In this document: piece by piece, positions 6,791 through 14,939 of the stretch
Position numbering within the stretch: the first letter of the stretch is position 1
How the letters are laid out: the number at the start of each line of letters is the position of its first letter
Source: Saprospira grandis
GTDB lineage: Bacteria > Bacteroidota > Bacteroidia > Chitinophagales > Saprospiraceae
Assembly (NCBI RefSeq): GCF_027594745.1
Contig: NZ_CP110854.1
Location: 1,426,001-1,490,000 of the forward strand
Direction: 5' to 3'
Length of the DNA stretch: 64,000 bases
Translations under genes and position numbers: made by a program
The notes under the pieces: generated by a model
Told to the model about the DNA's origin: nothing
What the model saw: the letters and a program-made list of their open reading frames with translations, nothing else
The model's database searches: none

Positions 6791-8425
6791 CTAACCCACT
6801 ACCCCACTTACCTTAATCAGATAGACATCTTGCAATTGTTCGGCTCGGCTAGCTGGGTTGAGGAACTTAGCCGTTAGTCTGGTCACATGAAAGTGATCAA
6901 AATGCTTAATCTTCTCGTAGCGGATGCCAGCTTTATCGAGTTCGGCCAAGCTTTTCCCACGGATGAGGATGATCCATTCGGCTTGTCCAGCGGCGGTTTC
7001 TATGTCCTTAGGCGAATCAAAGACCTTGGCCAGCTTGCCCAGATAGAAATCAAAAGAATGTTGAGAGAAATCATAGACCCCTACATTTTGCTCGGCCAAG
7101 CCCTCTTGGACCAGATAATGAGCCGCCTCAGAGCCCGACTGATAGGGCAAAAGCGCTTGATAGACATGGGCATTCATGCCTATATTCACGATAGCCATGG
7201 CAAAAACAGCGGGTAAGACCAATTGCATAGGGCGCTGCTGCTTGAACTTAAAATAAGGGATAAAGCTAGCTAGAGCCGCCAGAATAAGTAGGGCCAGCAA
7301 CCAAATCGGGGCGCCAGGGAAGGCCCAGCCCATCAAAAGAGCCAAAAAGGCCAGAGCCGCAGTATGCAGGACAATACTTTGCCCCAAGGCCAAGGGCCAA
7401 ACCCAAGACTTGCTCGACTTGGCCAAATTCATTAACTGATGAGCCACCAAAACGGCCATCATGCCATACATCGGGAAGATATAATGCGGTAACTTATAAC
7501 GAGAAAAAGAGAGGGCAATAAAAGGGAGAACAAAACCGCCAAGCGTCAGTAATTCGACCTTTTTCCCCTGCCAAAACTCTTGCAAACGGCGCAGCATGGC
7601 CCAAACCGCTAGGGCCGACCAAGGCAAAAAAGACCATAAGAAGGTGTGGACAAAAAAGAACTTTCCGCTATCATTGGCCCATTCATTTTCTCCAGTGATA
7701 CGGCCAAAACTTTGCTTCCAGAAAAAGAAATAAATCCCCTCCCAATCGGGAAACTGCAGATAGAGCCCATACAGCATAGGCGCCAAAACCAACAAGACAA
7801 TAGGTGCACCGAGCAGCCACTGCCAACGGAAGAGCATCTTCCAGTTTTTCTGCCCCAAAAGATAGCAGCCAATAGCGGCGCCAGGAACCACCGCCCCCAA
7901 TGGCCCCTTGGCCATCATGGCAAAGCCCACTGCCACAAAACCCCAAAACAAATGCTTGAGTTGGGCCCCATTTACGTACTTCACCAACTGCCAGATGGCC
8001 AAGATAGAAAAGTTGGAAATCAGCGTATCGGTACGCACATCATGATTAAACATCAGCCAAGCTTGGGTGCTGGCCAAAATTAGGGCCGCCAATTGGCCCG
8101 TTTGCTTATTATAAAGCTCCTTACCGAGTTGGTAAGTGGCCCAAAACCCCATAATTGAAGAGAGGACCGAGGGCAATCGAAAGGCCCATTGAGAGACCCC
8201 AAAAATGGCATAAAACAAAGCAGAAGACCAAAATAAAAGTGGCGGCTTATCCAAATAATCCTTTCCCTTATGATGTACTTGCAACCATTCTCCCGACTGC
8301 AACATCTCTTGACTAATAGAGGCATATTGGGCCGAATCCACATCCATAATCGTGACCATAAAAAGCCCCAAAACATAGGCGAGGGCCAAGGCCGGCCAGG
8401 CCCATTTATAAGCTGTAGGCTGCAT
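6791..8425 (-). CDS. ArnT/PMT-like glycosyltransferase (GT39-type), membrane
   Basis: A 544-residue polytopic protein. After a first transmembrane helix the first loop carries DVDSAQY and then HHKGKDYLDKPPLLFW, the acidic and lysine-proline signature of ArnT/PMT-type enzymes. About a dozen hydrophobic helices follow, with a soluble C-terminal domain from about residue 430. Such enzymes transfer sugars from polyprenyl-phosphate donors to lipids or proteins on the periplasmic face. Donor and acceptor cannot be told. It stands alone, with dispersed repeats on both sides. Confidence 0.85.
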   Translation of the reverse strand: MQPTAYKWAWPALALAYVLGLFMVTIMDVDSAQYASISQEMLQSGEWLQVHHKGKDYLDKPPLLFWSSALFYAIFGVSQWAFRLPSVLSSIMGFWATYQLGKELYNKQTGQLAALILASTQAWLMFNHDVRTDTLISNFSILAIWQLVKYVNGAQLKHLFWGFVAVGFAMMAKGPLGAVVPGAAIGCYLLGQKNWKMLFRWQWLLGAPIVLLVLAPMLYGLYLQFPDWEGIYFFFWKQSFGRITGENEWANDSGKFFFVHTFLWSFLPWSALAVWAMLRRLQEFWQGKKVELLTLGGFVLPFIALSFSRYKLPHYIFPMYGMMAVLVAHQLMNLAKSSKSWVWPLALGQSIVLHTAALAFLALLMGWAFPGAPIWLLALLILAALASFIPYFKFKQQRPMQLVLPAVFAMAIVNIGMNAHVYQALLPYQSGSEAAHYLVQEGLAEQNVGVYDFSQHSFDFYLGKLAKVFDSPKDIETAAGQAEWIILIRGKSLAELDKAGIRYEKIKHFDHFHVTRLTAKFLNPASRAEQLQDVYLIKVSGVVG

Positions 8426-8457
8426 AAAATGCCGTTTTTGATATTTACAAAACTGCG

Positions 8458-8465
8458 CAAAAGTA
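8458..8465 (-). promoter_or_regulatory. Putative -7 element for the glycosyltransferase gene
   Basis: Minus-strand TACTTTTG fits TAnnTTTG and sits 33 bp before the ATG at 8425. No TTG lies at the expected distance. Confidence 0.35.
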
Positions 8466-8616
8466 GTACTTTTAAACTAGATTCATCGGCTATTATGGGG
8501 GCTTGCTCGGAAAACCCCCACAAACTGAAGCCCTTTAGGGATGATTTTGTAATTTTACTAGCTGTTTAGCCGATTCCCAAAAATGAGGAGCATTACGAAC
8601 TGTTCTTTTCTTTTTT

Positions 8617-8771
8617 GGGGCTGCCCCGCCCTGCGGGCGGGTCGGGCCATTGCGCAGCTCGCTGCTCGCTCGGCCCTGCAGCGCTTTCAGCGCTTTGGTC
8701 TGCCGCCTGCGGCGGCCCTGCTACAGCCCCTCAGCCTGCGGCGGCTTCGCCGCCTGTAGACCGCAAAAACA
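8617..8771 (+). repeat. GC-rich four-hairpin dispersed element, copy 4
   Basis: A clean copy: GGGGCTGCCCC, hairpin CGCCCTGCGGGCG, linker GTCGGGC...GCTCGGCC, hairpin AGCGCTTTCAGCGCT, TGGTCT, hairpin GCCGCCTGCGGCGGC, linker CTGCTACAGCCCCTCAGCC, hairpin GCGGCGGCTTCGCCGC, then the right end TGTAGACCGCAAAAAC. An open frame runs through it into the DHH gene but has no coding character. Confidence 0.9.
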
Positions 8772-8815
8772 ATCCCCCAACATCCAATTTTATCAAAACA
8801 AAATACCAATACTAT

Positions 8816-9841
8816 ATGCTTGCCCAAATGACCAATGGCGAACAACTAAAAGCACTACTAGACAGCCCTAAAAACATTGTCATTAGTGGCCATGTCAACC
8901 CCGATGCCGATGCACTGGGATCTACTTTAGCCCTTTATCACTACCTACAAACCCTAGGACATCGGGTGCAGGTAATTATGCCCAGTGAGCTGCCTCAGAT
9001 GCTAGACTTTATGCCTGGCTTTCACCTTATTTGGAACTATGAGCGCAAACAAAAAACAAGTAATACCACCATTCTACAAGCCGATATTCTCTTTTCTTTA
9101 GATTACAGCGCCTTGGACCGTTTGGACAGTATGGAGTCGGTCTGGCGAAAGGCCACTGGCTACAAAGTACTAATTGACCACCATATGCAGCCCCAAGACT
9201 TTGCGCAAAGTCGGCTTTGGCGGACCAGCTCTAGCTCTACCGCAGAATTGGTCTATGACTACTTTGCCGAATTGGGCGCATTGGAGCAGGTCCCCTTAAT
9301 GGCCTTTGAATGTCTTTATGTGGGCATCCTTGGCGATACCGGTCGTTTTCAGCATGCCACCAATGCTCATCTTTTCCGCATCATTGCAGATATGACCGAG
9401 CGAGGGCTCAACAGCAACTACATCACCAACATGATGACCAACTCCTTTAGTGAGAAGAAAATGCGTCTTTTGGGGCATTGCATCAATAAAATGAGCTTTT
9501 TGGAGGGCCTAGATGTTGGGTACATTGCCCTTAGTCAGGCCGAGCATCAGGAATTTAACATTCAGCGGGGAGATTTAGAGGGCGTAGTGAATACCATCTT
9601 ACAAATTCGCAGAATTAAGGTAGCGGCCTTAATTACAGAGCGGAAAGATCGGGTAAAGCTCTCTTTGCGGTCCAAAGGAGATTTCTCTGTACAGGAGGTC
9701 TGCAAAAACCATTTTAATGGTGGTGGGCATCGCAATGCTTCTGGGGGCATGAGTAGAGAGAGTTTAGAAGAAACATTAAATCGCTTTAAACGCCTGATGA
9801 ATGAAGACTATGCTTCGGTTTTGCGTACTACTGCTAAGTAG
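8816..9841 (+). CDS. DHH-family phosphoesterase (NrnA-like)
   Basis: From the ATG at 8816 the product is 341 residues. It carries the DHH motif chain: NPDADALGS (about residue 31), SLDYSA, the eponymous DHH followed by MQPQ, and the DHHA1 C-terminal glycine motif GGGHRNASGG. Family members hydrolyse short oligonucleotides (nanoRNA) and 3'-phosphoadenosine 5'-phosphate with manganese. The open frame begins at 8615, but the extra 67 codons translate the dispersed repeat, so the later ATG is chosen. Its end overlaps the next lipoprotein gene by about 40 bp, indicating translational coupling. Confidence 0.9.
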   Translation: MLAQMTNGEQLKALLDSPKNIVISGHVNPDADALGSTLALYHYLQTLGHRVQVIMPSELPQMLDFMPGFHLIWNYERKQKTSNTTILQADILFSLDYSALDRLDSMESVWRKATGYKVLIDHHMQPQDFAQSRLWRTSSSSTAELVYDYFAELGALEQVPLMAFECLYVGILGDTGRFQHATNAHLFRIIADMTERGLNSNYITNMMTNSFSEKKMRLLGHCINKMSFLEGLDVGYIALSQAEHQEFNIQRGDLEGVVNTILQIRRIKVAALITERKDRVKLSLRSKGDFSVQEVCKNHFNGGGHRNASGGMSRESLEETLNRFKRLMNEDYASVLRTTAK

Positions 9842-10655
9842 TAGTTTATTTTGGTCTTGTCAAATTACTTGGGAGCAAGCGGAGGAGGGTTATGCCTTTC
9901 ATACCTTAGCGGAGGGGCCGGTAAAAGGGCAGGTTCCTCAGTTTGGGGACTCCATTTGTTTTAGCTACAGTTTGGTATATCCCGATCGTGTAGAGCGGGG
10001 GGAGCGTTGTTTGATTTATCCGGTAAAAGCGCAGCGCAACTTCTTTTTGCACCCTTTGGTCCAAATGCATCAGGGCGATAGTTTGGCCGTTGTTTGGAAC
10101 TACGGGCAGTTGGCCGAAGAGTGGCCAGAGGGGGCGGAACATTTTGCTCCTACAGACAGCGTACAGATTCAATACCGTTTAAACTACCTTTTAGATCGGC
10201 TTTCGCTCAAGGCGCAAAGGGAGCAAGACTATGCCCTAGCACATGGTTTTGAGCAGTTAGAAGACTGGAAAACCGAGAGTGCTCAGAAGCGGGAGCAGGC
10301 CGATAGTCTAGAAGAATTGCTTTCGGCCTATCGTTCGGCCTATTTGGCGGAGCAGCTTCAGTTTGAGCAGGCAGAAGAGGGCTTCTTTTTTCGTTTGCAG
10401 GGAGAAGGTCGGGGTGCAGCTCCAGCCTATTGGGCCTATTATATTTTATTGGAGCTAGAGAATGGCCAACGCCTAGACAACAACCTACGCCGAGGAGACC
10501 GTTTGTCTTTGGAAGCAGGGCAGCAGGGGCTACCGCCTTATTATCAGCAAGCCTTGGCCAAAATGCAAATTGGGCAGAGGGGCTACTTTATCTTCCCCAA
10601 AAGTAGAAAAGTCCTTTACCTAGAACTAGTTGCAGCAAAACAGCAAGCAGAATAA
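9801..10655 (+). CDS. FKBP-like lipoprotein
   Basis: A 284-residue protein with a lipoprotein signal (VLLLSSSLFWSC, cysteine at residue 20). Two FKBP-like regions can be made out: a degenerate one after the signal, and a C-terminal one (about 190-280) with YYILLELENGQRLDNN and MQIGQRGYFIFPKS. Key aromatic residues of active FKBP isomerases are not all evident, so it may bind proteins rather than catalyse. A second ATG at 9810 is also possible. It heads a run of three lipoproteins with similar architecture and probably sits at the outer membrane. Confidence 0.75.
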   Translation: MKTMLRFCVLLLSSSLFWSCQITWEQAEEGYAFHTLAEGPVKGQVPQFGDSICFSYSLVYPDRVERGERCLIYPVKAQRNFFLHPLVQMHQGDSLAVVWNYGQLAEEWPEGAEHFAPTDSVQIQYRLNYLLDRLSLKAQREQDYALAHGFEQLEDWKTESAQKREQADSLEELLSAYRSAYLAEQLQFEQAEEGFFFRLQGEGRGAAPAYWAYYILLELENGQRLDNNLRRGDRLSLEAGQQGLPPYYQQALAKMQIGQRGYFIFPKSRKVLYLELVAAKQQAE

Positions 10656-10664
10656 GCCCCAGCT

Positions 10665-11747
10665 ATGTTTAGATCTACGGAACTACAGGCGGCAAAGCCG
10701 CCGCAGGCTGAGGGATGGACAGCAGTGGCCGCAGGCCAGACCAAGCGGGCGAAGCCCGTGAAGGGCCGAGCGACCCGACCAACGGGAGCCGACGCAGCGA
10801 AGCAAGTAACAGCGAGCTGCGACAACCAACGGGAGTACCCATCCCGACCCGGCCAACGGCCGGGGCAGCCCCAAAAAAAGAAAAACTACCTCTTCCTCCT
10901 CCTATTGCTGAGCAGTTTGCTATGGACCTCCTGCCGATCGGTTCCGAAGGGTTGGACGAGCTATCATCAGGGGAAATTTTGGTATAAACATAGCGGCCAG
11001 CAGCAGCGAAAAGGGCTGCGGCTGCCCAAAGAGGGGGACCAACTAGAGATTAGTTATAGCATTTGGAAGGGCGATAGTTTATTGTTAAGTTCGGCAGATC
11101 AGGCGGTGCCTGTATTGGTTGAAATGCCTTCGGCAGAAGCGCACAACTTATTTACAGAGGCCCTGAGTTTGATGGCCGAGGGCGATAGTTTGGAGGTTTT
11201 GGTATTGGCCAAAGCGGCTGCCGATATCTTGGGCCCCTATGCGGCAGAATTTGGAGAAAAAGAACGAGTGCGCTTTGGTTATCGGCTCAAAACATTAAAA
11301 AGCAAGGCGCAGTTGGCAGCAGAAATTGAGACCGAGCGGGCCCGCATTGCCCAGCGACGGCAGTGGGTACAGGCAGAATTGGCCAAAGACAGCAGTTTGA
11401 GTCAGTTAGGGGGGCGAGCTGCCGAGGGAATAAAATTTGAAAAGCTAAAGTCCACAAAAGGTCCAAAACTTCAGCTTGGGCAGTTGGCCCAAATCCAATA
11501 TATTTGCCTGCTACCTAATGGCGACATCATAGATGACAGTTTCTTGAACATGCGTCCGATTTGGGTAGAGCTAGGCGACTTAAAAACGATTCGGGGTTGG
11601 TCTTTGGCCCTAGAAGAATTTGCAGAAGGCGAGCAGGGACTCATCTATCTCCCTTCGGCTTTGGCCTATGGGGCCTTGGGCAATCCGCCCTTTGTACCGC
11701 CTCATAGCCCTCTTATATTTTATATAGAAGTACTGACTACAAAATAA
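10665..11747 (+). CDS. FKBP-type peptidyl-prolyl isomerase lipoprotein with repeat-derived N-terminal extension
   Basis: The C-terminal FKBP domain (about residues 265-360) is typical: LGQLAQIQYICLLPNG, then ALAYGALGNPPFVPPHSPLI. A clear lipoprotein signal with lipobox SLLWTSC lies at residues 71-90. The only in-frame ATG, however, is at 10665, ahead of a complete GC-rich dispersed element whose 63 or so codons precede the signal. No ATG, GTG or TTG lies in frame just before the signal. Either the extension is translated and hides the signal, an unusual start is used, or the element has displaced the native start. The gene lies 9 bp after the previous lipoprotein. Confidence 0.75.
   Translation: MFRSTELQAAKPPQAEGWTAVAAGQTKRAKPVKGRATRPTGADAAKQVTASCDNQREYPSRPGQRPGQPQKKKNYLFLLLLLSSLLWTSCRSVPKGWTSYHQGKFWYKHSGQQQRKGLRLPKEGDQLEISYSIWKGDSLLLSSADQAVPVLVEMPSAEAHNLFTEALSLMAEGDSLEVLVLAKAAADILGPYAAEFGEKERVRFGYRLKTLKSKAQLAAEIETERARIAQRRQWVQAELAKDSSLSQLGGRAAEGIKFEKLKSTKGPKLQLGQLAQIQYICLLPNGDIIDDSFLNMRPIWVELGDLKTIRGWSLALEEFAEGEQGLIYLPSALAYGALGNPPFVPPHSPLIFYIEVLTTK
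10684..10872 (-). repeat. GC-rich four-hairpin dispersed element, copy 5, inside an open reading frame
   Basis: Minus-strand blocks GGGGCTGCCCCGGCCGTTGGCCGGG, linker with GCTCGGCCCTTC, hairpin ACGGGCTTCGCCCG, GGTCTGGCCTGCGGCCA, and GGCGGCTTTGCCGCC at the far end. It contains an extra stretch with CTCCCGTTGG twice. It occupies the 5' end of the second FKBP lipoprotein frame. Confidence 0.85.
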
Positions 11748-11753
11748 AAACAG

Positions 11754-12797
11754 ATGATCAATCGCTTTTGGAAATACGGCCCTATGGGCCTGCTTTTTTT
11801 GCTCCTCATGGCCTGTTCCGCAGAGCGTTCGGCTCAGCAGAAAATCAAGGAATTGGAAGAGCGGGTAGCGGCCAGTTTGGAAGAGCAGCAACAAAACGTC
11901 TTGGTCAAAGACAGCTTGCTTGGCCAACTACTATTTGCCTATGCCGACTATAGCCAGCAATTTAAGGACGATCCGCAAACGCCCATTTATCTCTATAAAA
12001 TGGGTAGTTATTACTATCGGATGCAAAACTGGAAAGAAGCCAGCAAACATTTAGAAATGGTCATTGACCAATTTGAAGACAGCAAAGCCTATCCAGAGGC
12101 CCTCTTATTGGCGGCCTCGATTTATGATAGTCCGCATGATCGAAACAATGAGCGGGCGGGACAGCTCTATGAAAAATACCTCAAGGCCTTTCCGAATGGA
12201 GAAGGACGGGCCACTGCCGAATTCTTCTTTAAGCCTGCAGAAGAAAAAATGGAAGCTCGGATTGGCGAGATGCAAAAGCAACTTCGCTCGGGCCCCAAAG
12301 GGCAATTGGATAGAGCCATGGCGCATAAACTCGTGCGGCAGTATCTGCATTATACCCGCAACTACCCCAGCAGCGAATTTAGTCCAGCCTACTGCTTTGA
12401 AGGCGGAAAACTGGCCTCTAGCATTGGGGAAAGTTATGATGCCGTACAGCTTTGGAAGCGTATTTATGAGCAATATCACGACTTTCACCTCTATCCGCAG
12501 ACCCTTTTGCAATTGGCCCTAGAATATGAGCAGAAGATGCCCATTTTCATGCAGCAATATCAAAGAAAAAAGGAGTTTCGCTCGAAGATGCATGCCGATT
12601 TTGAGCTCGAGAAGCTCACGGAAATCAATTGGACCGAAGAAGCCCGCAAAATGTATGAGGAGTTTTTAGAAAAGTATCCAGAGCATGAGCTTCGCCCGCA
12701 GGTAGAGGCCTCTCTAAAGCTCTTGGGCAAAGACCCCAATGAAGTGGTTCAGAATTTTAGAATGCAGGTGGATAGCCTCAGAAGATTGCAACAATAA
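11754..12797 (+). CDS. TPR lipoprotein
   Basis: A 347-residue protein with lipoprotein signal (LLFLLLMAC, cysteine at about 21), a short coiled coil (KIKELEERVAASLEEQQ), then a chain of TPR-type helices, for example YLYKMGSYYYRMQNWKEASKHLEMVI and LLLAASIYDSPHDRNNERAGQLYEKYL. The architecture is reminiscent of BamD/CpoB-type periplasmic proteins, but it is not a clear member of either. It follows the FKBP lipoprotein by 6 bp and its stop is one base from the prmC start, so it belongs to the same operon. Confidence 0.75.
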   Translation: MINRFWKYGPMGLLFLLLMACSAERSAQQKIKELEERVAASLEEQQQNVLVKDSLLGQLLFAYADYSQQFKDDPQTPIYLYKMGSYYYRMQNWKEASKHLEMVIDQFEDSKAYPEALLLAASIYDSPHDRNNERAGQLYEKYLKAFPNGEGRATAEFFFKPAEEKMEARIGEMQKQLRSGPKGQLDRAMAHKLVRQYLHYTRNYPSSEFSPAYCFEGGKLASSIGESYDAVQLWKRIYEQYHDFHLYPQTLLQLALEYEQKMPIFMQQYQRKKEFRSKMHADFELEKLTEINWTEEARKMYEEFLEKYPEHELRPQVEASLKLLGKDPNEVVQNFRMQVDSLRRLQQ

Positions 12798-12798
12798 G

Positions 12799-13611
12799 AT
12801 GAAGCCAGAAGCTGCTCAAAACCGCTTGGCCCAGGCCCTACTTGCCCTTTATGAAGAGCGAGAAGCCAGCACCATTGCCCGCTATATCTATGAGGACTGT
12901 TGGCGGGGCAAAACCCTAAGGGAAGAAGATTATTTGGCCCTAGAAGGCCGATTATTAGCCGCTGAACCCTGGCAATACGTAGTGGGAACAGCTGAGTTTT
13001 ATGGCTATTCTTTTGCCGTCAATTCCGCCACCCTGATTCCAAGGCCCGAAACCGAGGAACTGCTTTACTGGATATTGCAAAGAGAAAATAAGCAGGCGCC
13101 ACTTAAGGTCCTAGACATTGGTACGGGCTCTGGCTGTATGGCCATTAGTTTGGCCAAAAGAGCCCCCAATTGGCAAGTTTATGCCTTAGATTATAGCGCT
13201 GCGGCCCTAGAGATTGCCCAACAAAATGCGCAGCAGTTGGGGGCCAATGTTCAATTTATGGAACTAGATATTTTGGCGGAGGAAAACTGGGTAGAGCTGG
13301 CTGATTTTGACCTCATCATGAGTAATCCACCTTATATTGCCCCTTCCGAGGCCAAAAGCATGGCCGCCAATGTGCTCGATTATGAGCCGCATATGGCCCT
13401 CTTTACGGAAACAGAGGATCGGCTCGTTTTTTATCGGGAGATTATTCGCCTTTGCCAAGGAAAGGCCCTTAAAGAAGGCGGCAGCCTCTATTTTGAAGCC
13501 AATACCTTTTCGGCCCAAGAGATTGCCGAACTCATGCGGCCTAGCCTTCAGGAAGTGCAGATTATGCCCGATCTAGAAGGCCGTCCCCGTATGCTTAGCG
13601 GCAAAAAATAG
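12799..13611 (+). CDS. prmC: Release factor glutamine methyltransferase PrmC (HemK)
   Basis: A 270-residue SAM-dependent methyltransferase: helical N-terminal domain, SAM-binding motif DIGTGSGCMAISLAK (about residues 111-125) and the substrate-glutamine motif NPPYIAPSE. It methylates the glutamine of the GGQ motif in release factors such as PrfB, which is also encoded in this window (minus strand, 16928-18011). The ATG at 12799 lies one base after the stop of the preceding gene; an upstream ATG at 12739 would overlap it by 59 bp and adds no family sequence. Confidence 0.93.
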   Translation: MKPEAAQNRLAQALLALYEEREASTIARYIYEDCWRGKTLREEDYLALEGRLLAAEPWQYVVGTAEFYGYSFAVNSATLIPRPETEELLYWILQRENKQAPLKVLDIGTGSGCMAISLAKRAPNWQVYALDYSAAALEIAQQNAQQLGANVQFMELDILAEENWVELADFDLIMSNPPYIAPSEAKSMAANVLDYEPHMALFTETEDRLVFYREIIRLCQGKALKEGGSLYFEANTFSAQEIAELMRPSLQEVQIMPDLEGRPRMLSGKK

Positions 13612-13618
13612 GAAGGCT

Positions 13619-14200
13619 ATGAGCATGTATTTTTTTCGCCCACCTTTTATCCCCAAGGATAAACATGATGATTTGGCGGTAGATATTTTGGCCCAAACGG
13701 AGGCCGAAATTTGGCTGCCCTTTGCCCATGAACTCCTAGAGTGGTTGCAAGATCGCAACTGGCCCGTTGCGCCCCTAATTGCGGAGGTATTAAAGGAGGA
13801 ATTGCCCCAGCTAGAAAAAGAAATAGCCCATATTCTGCAAACAGAAGATGGGCATTGGAAATATGATCTCTTAATGCTTTTTGGGCCCGATTGGCCCCCT
13901 AGCTGGCGGCAGATGCTCGCTCCTTTGGTCTTTCGGCCCTCTCGGCTCGATTGGGAGGCAGAGGTGGACCAAATTGCCAGCGAAATCTATTTTGCCCCCT
14001 TCGATATGGAAGAGGTGCAGGGCCTGAGTTGGCGCCCCATGGAAGAGGGACACCCTCTGGCCGAAAAATTACAAGAACGCTTTTCGGCAGAGCTGCTCGC
14101 TAGCCAAGAAGAACCCAAGAACTGGCCCAAATGGCGGGGCCGCCTACAATTTGAATTGGCCGAAGAATTAGGCCTCGATATTTTGGTGCACTATCACTAG
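13619..14200 (+). CDS. DUF5071-like protein
   Basis: A 193-residue soluble protein whose N-terminal 110 residues match what is known of DUF5071: the opening IPKDKHDD, the LLEWLQDRNWPVA motif, and a helical segment ending with HWKYDLL. Function of the family is unknown. It follows prmC by 7 bp and ends tail to tail with the SUI1-like gene, overlapping it by 4 bp. Confidence 0.7.
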   Translation: MSMYFFRPPFIPKDKHDDLAVDILAQTEAEIWLPFAHELLEWLQDRNWPVAPLIAEVLKEELPQLEKEIAHILQTEDGHWKYDLLMLFGPDWPPSWRQMLAPLVFRPSRLDWEAEVDQIASEIYFAPFDMEEVQGLSWRPMEEGHPLAEKLQERFSAELLASQEEPKNWPKWRGRLQFELAEELGLDILVHYH

Positions 14201-14538
14201 TTGCCGCCCGATCGCTTTGTCTGGCTATAGCCCCATTTCTTGAGCAATTCTAGCACTTTTTCCGCCTGTTTTCCCTGCACAATAATTTCCCCATCCTTGG
14301 CGCTTCCCCCCACGCCACAACTGGCTTTCAGCTTTTTGCCCAAGGCCTTGAGCTCCTCCTCTGGCCCTACAAATCCAGTGACCAAAGTGACTTCTTTTCC
14401 TCCTCTTTTCTTGCGGTCAATTTGCACTCTTAGGCGCTGCTGCTGTGGGGGCAACAACTCCTCCTCCAAAGGCTCATCATTCCATTCAAAATTGGGATCA
14501 GTCGAATAAAAGTTGAGTTTTTTCTTCTTCTTTGCCAT
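14197..14538 (-). CDS. SUI1/eIF1-like translation factor (YciH type)
   Basis: A 113-residue basic protein starting with a lysine run and containing the SUI1 fold signature: RLRVQIDRKKRGGKEVTLVTGF, then KLKASCGVGGSAKDGEIIVQG and KVLELLKKWGY. Bacterial members bind the small ribosomal subunit and may influence start-codon choice. It is monocistronic, with a dispersed element just upstream. Confidence 0.9.
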   Translation of the reverse strand: MAKKKKKLNFYSTDPNFEWNDEPLEEELLPPQQQRLRVQIDRKKRGGKEVTLVTGFVGPEEELKALGKKLKASCGVGGSAKDGEIIVQGKQAEKVLELLKKWGYSQTKRSGGN

Positions 14539-14563
14539 CTTCCTTTCTGATTTAATTTTTTTT

Positions 14564-14722
14564 GGGGCCTCCGCAGCAAGCTGCGGCGCTACGTTTCGGG
14601 GCTCGCTATTCGCTCGGCCCTTCGGCGCTAGGCGCCTCGGTCTGGCCTTCGGCCACCCCTACACATCGCTAGGCCGACGGCCCTTCGGGCCTATTTCCAA
14701 GCTAAGGGAGAATTGGACCAAA
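14564..14722 (+). repeat. GC-rich four-hairpin dispersed element, copy 6
   Basis: GGGGCCTCCGCAGCAAGCTGCGG, linker GCGCTACGTTTCGGGGCTCG then CTCGGCCC, hairpin GGCGCTAGGCGCC, TCGGTC, hairpin TGGCCTTCGGCCA, linker CCCCTACACATCGCTAGGCC, hairpin GGCCCTTCGGGCC, and a right end with TTGGACCAAAG. Confidence 0.88.
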
Positions 14723-14740
14723 GCTTGGCCAAAACAAATA

Positions 14741-14780
14741 AAAAAAGGTCGAAAATGCAAATTTGCATAATCGACCTTTA
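14741..14780 (-). terminator. Intrinsic terminator of tRNA-Leu
   Basis: Minus-strand AAAGGTCGA and TCGACCTTT enclose a further palindrome ATGCAAATTTGCAT, followed by a T-run. It begins 3 bases after the 3' end of the tRNA. Confidence 0.8.
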
Positions 14781-14782
14781 AG

Positions 14783-14866
14783 TGCCTCGGGCGGGACTCG
14801 AACCCGCACGGTGTCGCCACCACAGGATTTTGAATCCAGCGCGTCTACCAATTTCGCCACCAAGGC
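14783..14866 (-). tRNA. tRNA-Leu (anticodon CAA)
   Basis: An 84-nt class II tRNA. The acceptor stem GCCTTGG/CCGAGGC pairs fully with one G-U, the discriminator is A, the D-loop has TTGGTAGACGC, the anticodon loop is TTCAAAA, the long variable arm is TGGTGGCGACACCG, and the T-arm carries GGTTCGAGTCC. CCA is not encoded. The anticodon stem CTGGA/TCCTG contains one T-T mismatch, which is unusual. A consensus promoter and an intrinsic terminator flank it. Confidence 0.95.
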
Positions 14867-14903
14867 TAGAGAAAAACTTTGTTGCTTCCCTTTGGAAGCG
14901 TTG

Positions 14904-14933
14904 CAAATATAAGGCGGTTTTTCTTATTTCCAA
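14904..14933 (-). promoter_or_regulatory. Bacteroidota promoter for tRNA-Leu
   Basis: Minus-strand TTG, 19 bp, TATATTTG: an exact match to the TTG-N19-TAnnTTTG form. The predicted transcript begins about 30 bp before the tRNA 5' end. Confidence 0.8.
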
Positions 14934-14939
14934 ATTTAT

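Noticed and set aside
8466..8616. Possible small structured RNA between the GT39 gene and copy 4
   Set aside because: A GGGGG/CCCCC pairing is present near 8500 but no known RNA signature or promoter-terminator pair frames it.
8615..8815. N-terminal extension of the DHH phosphoesterase
   Set aside because: The 67 codons translate dispersed element copy 4; the family sequence begins after the ATG at 8816.
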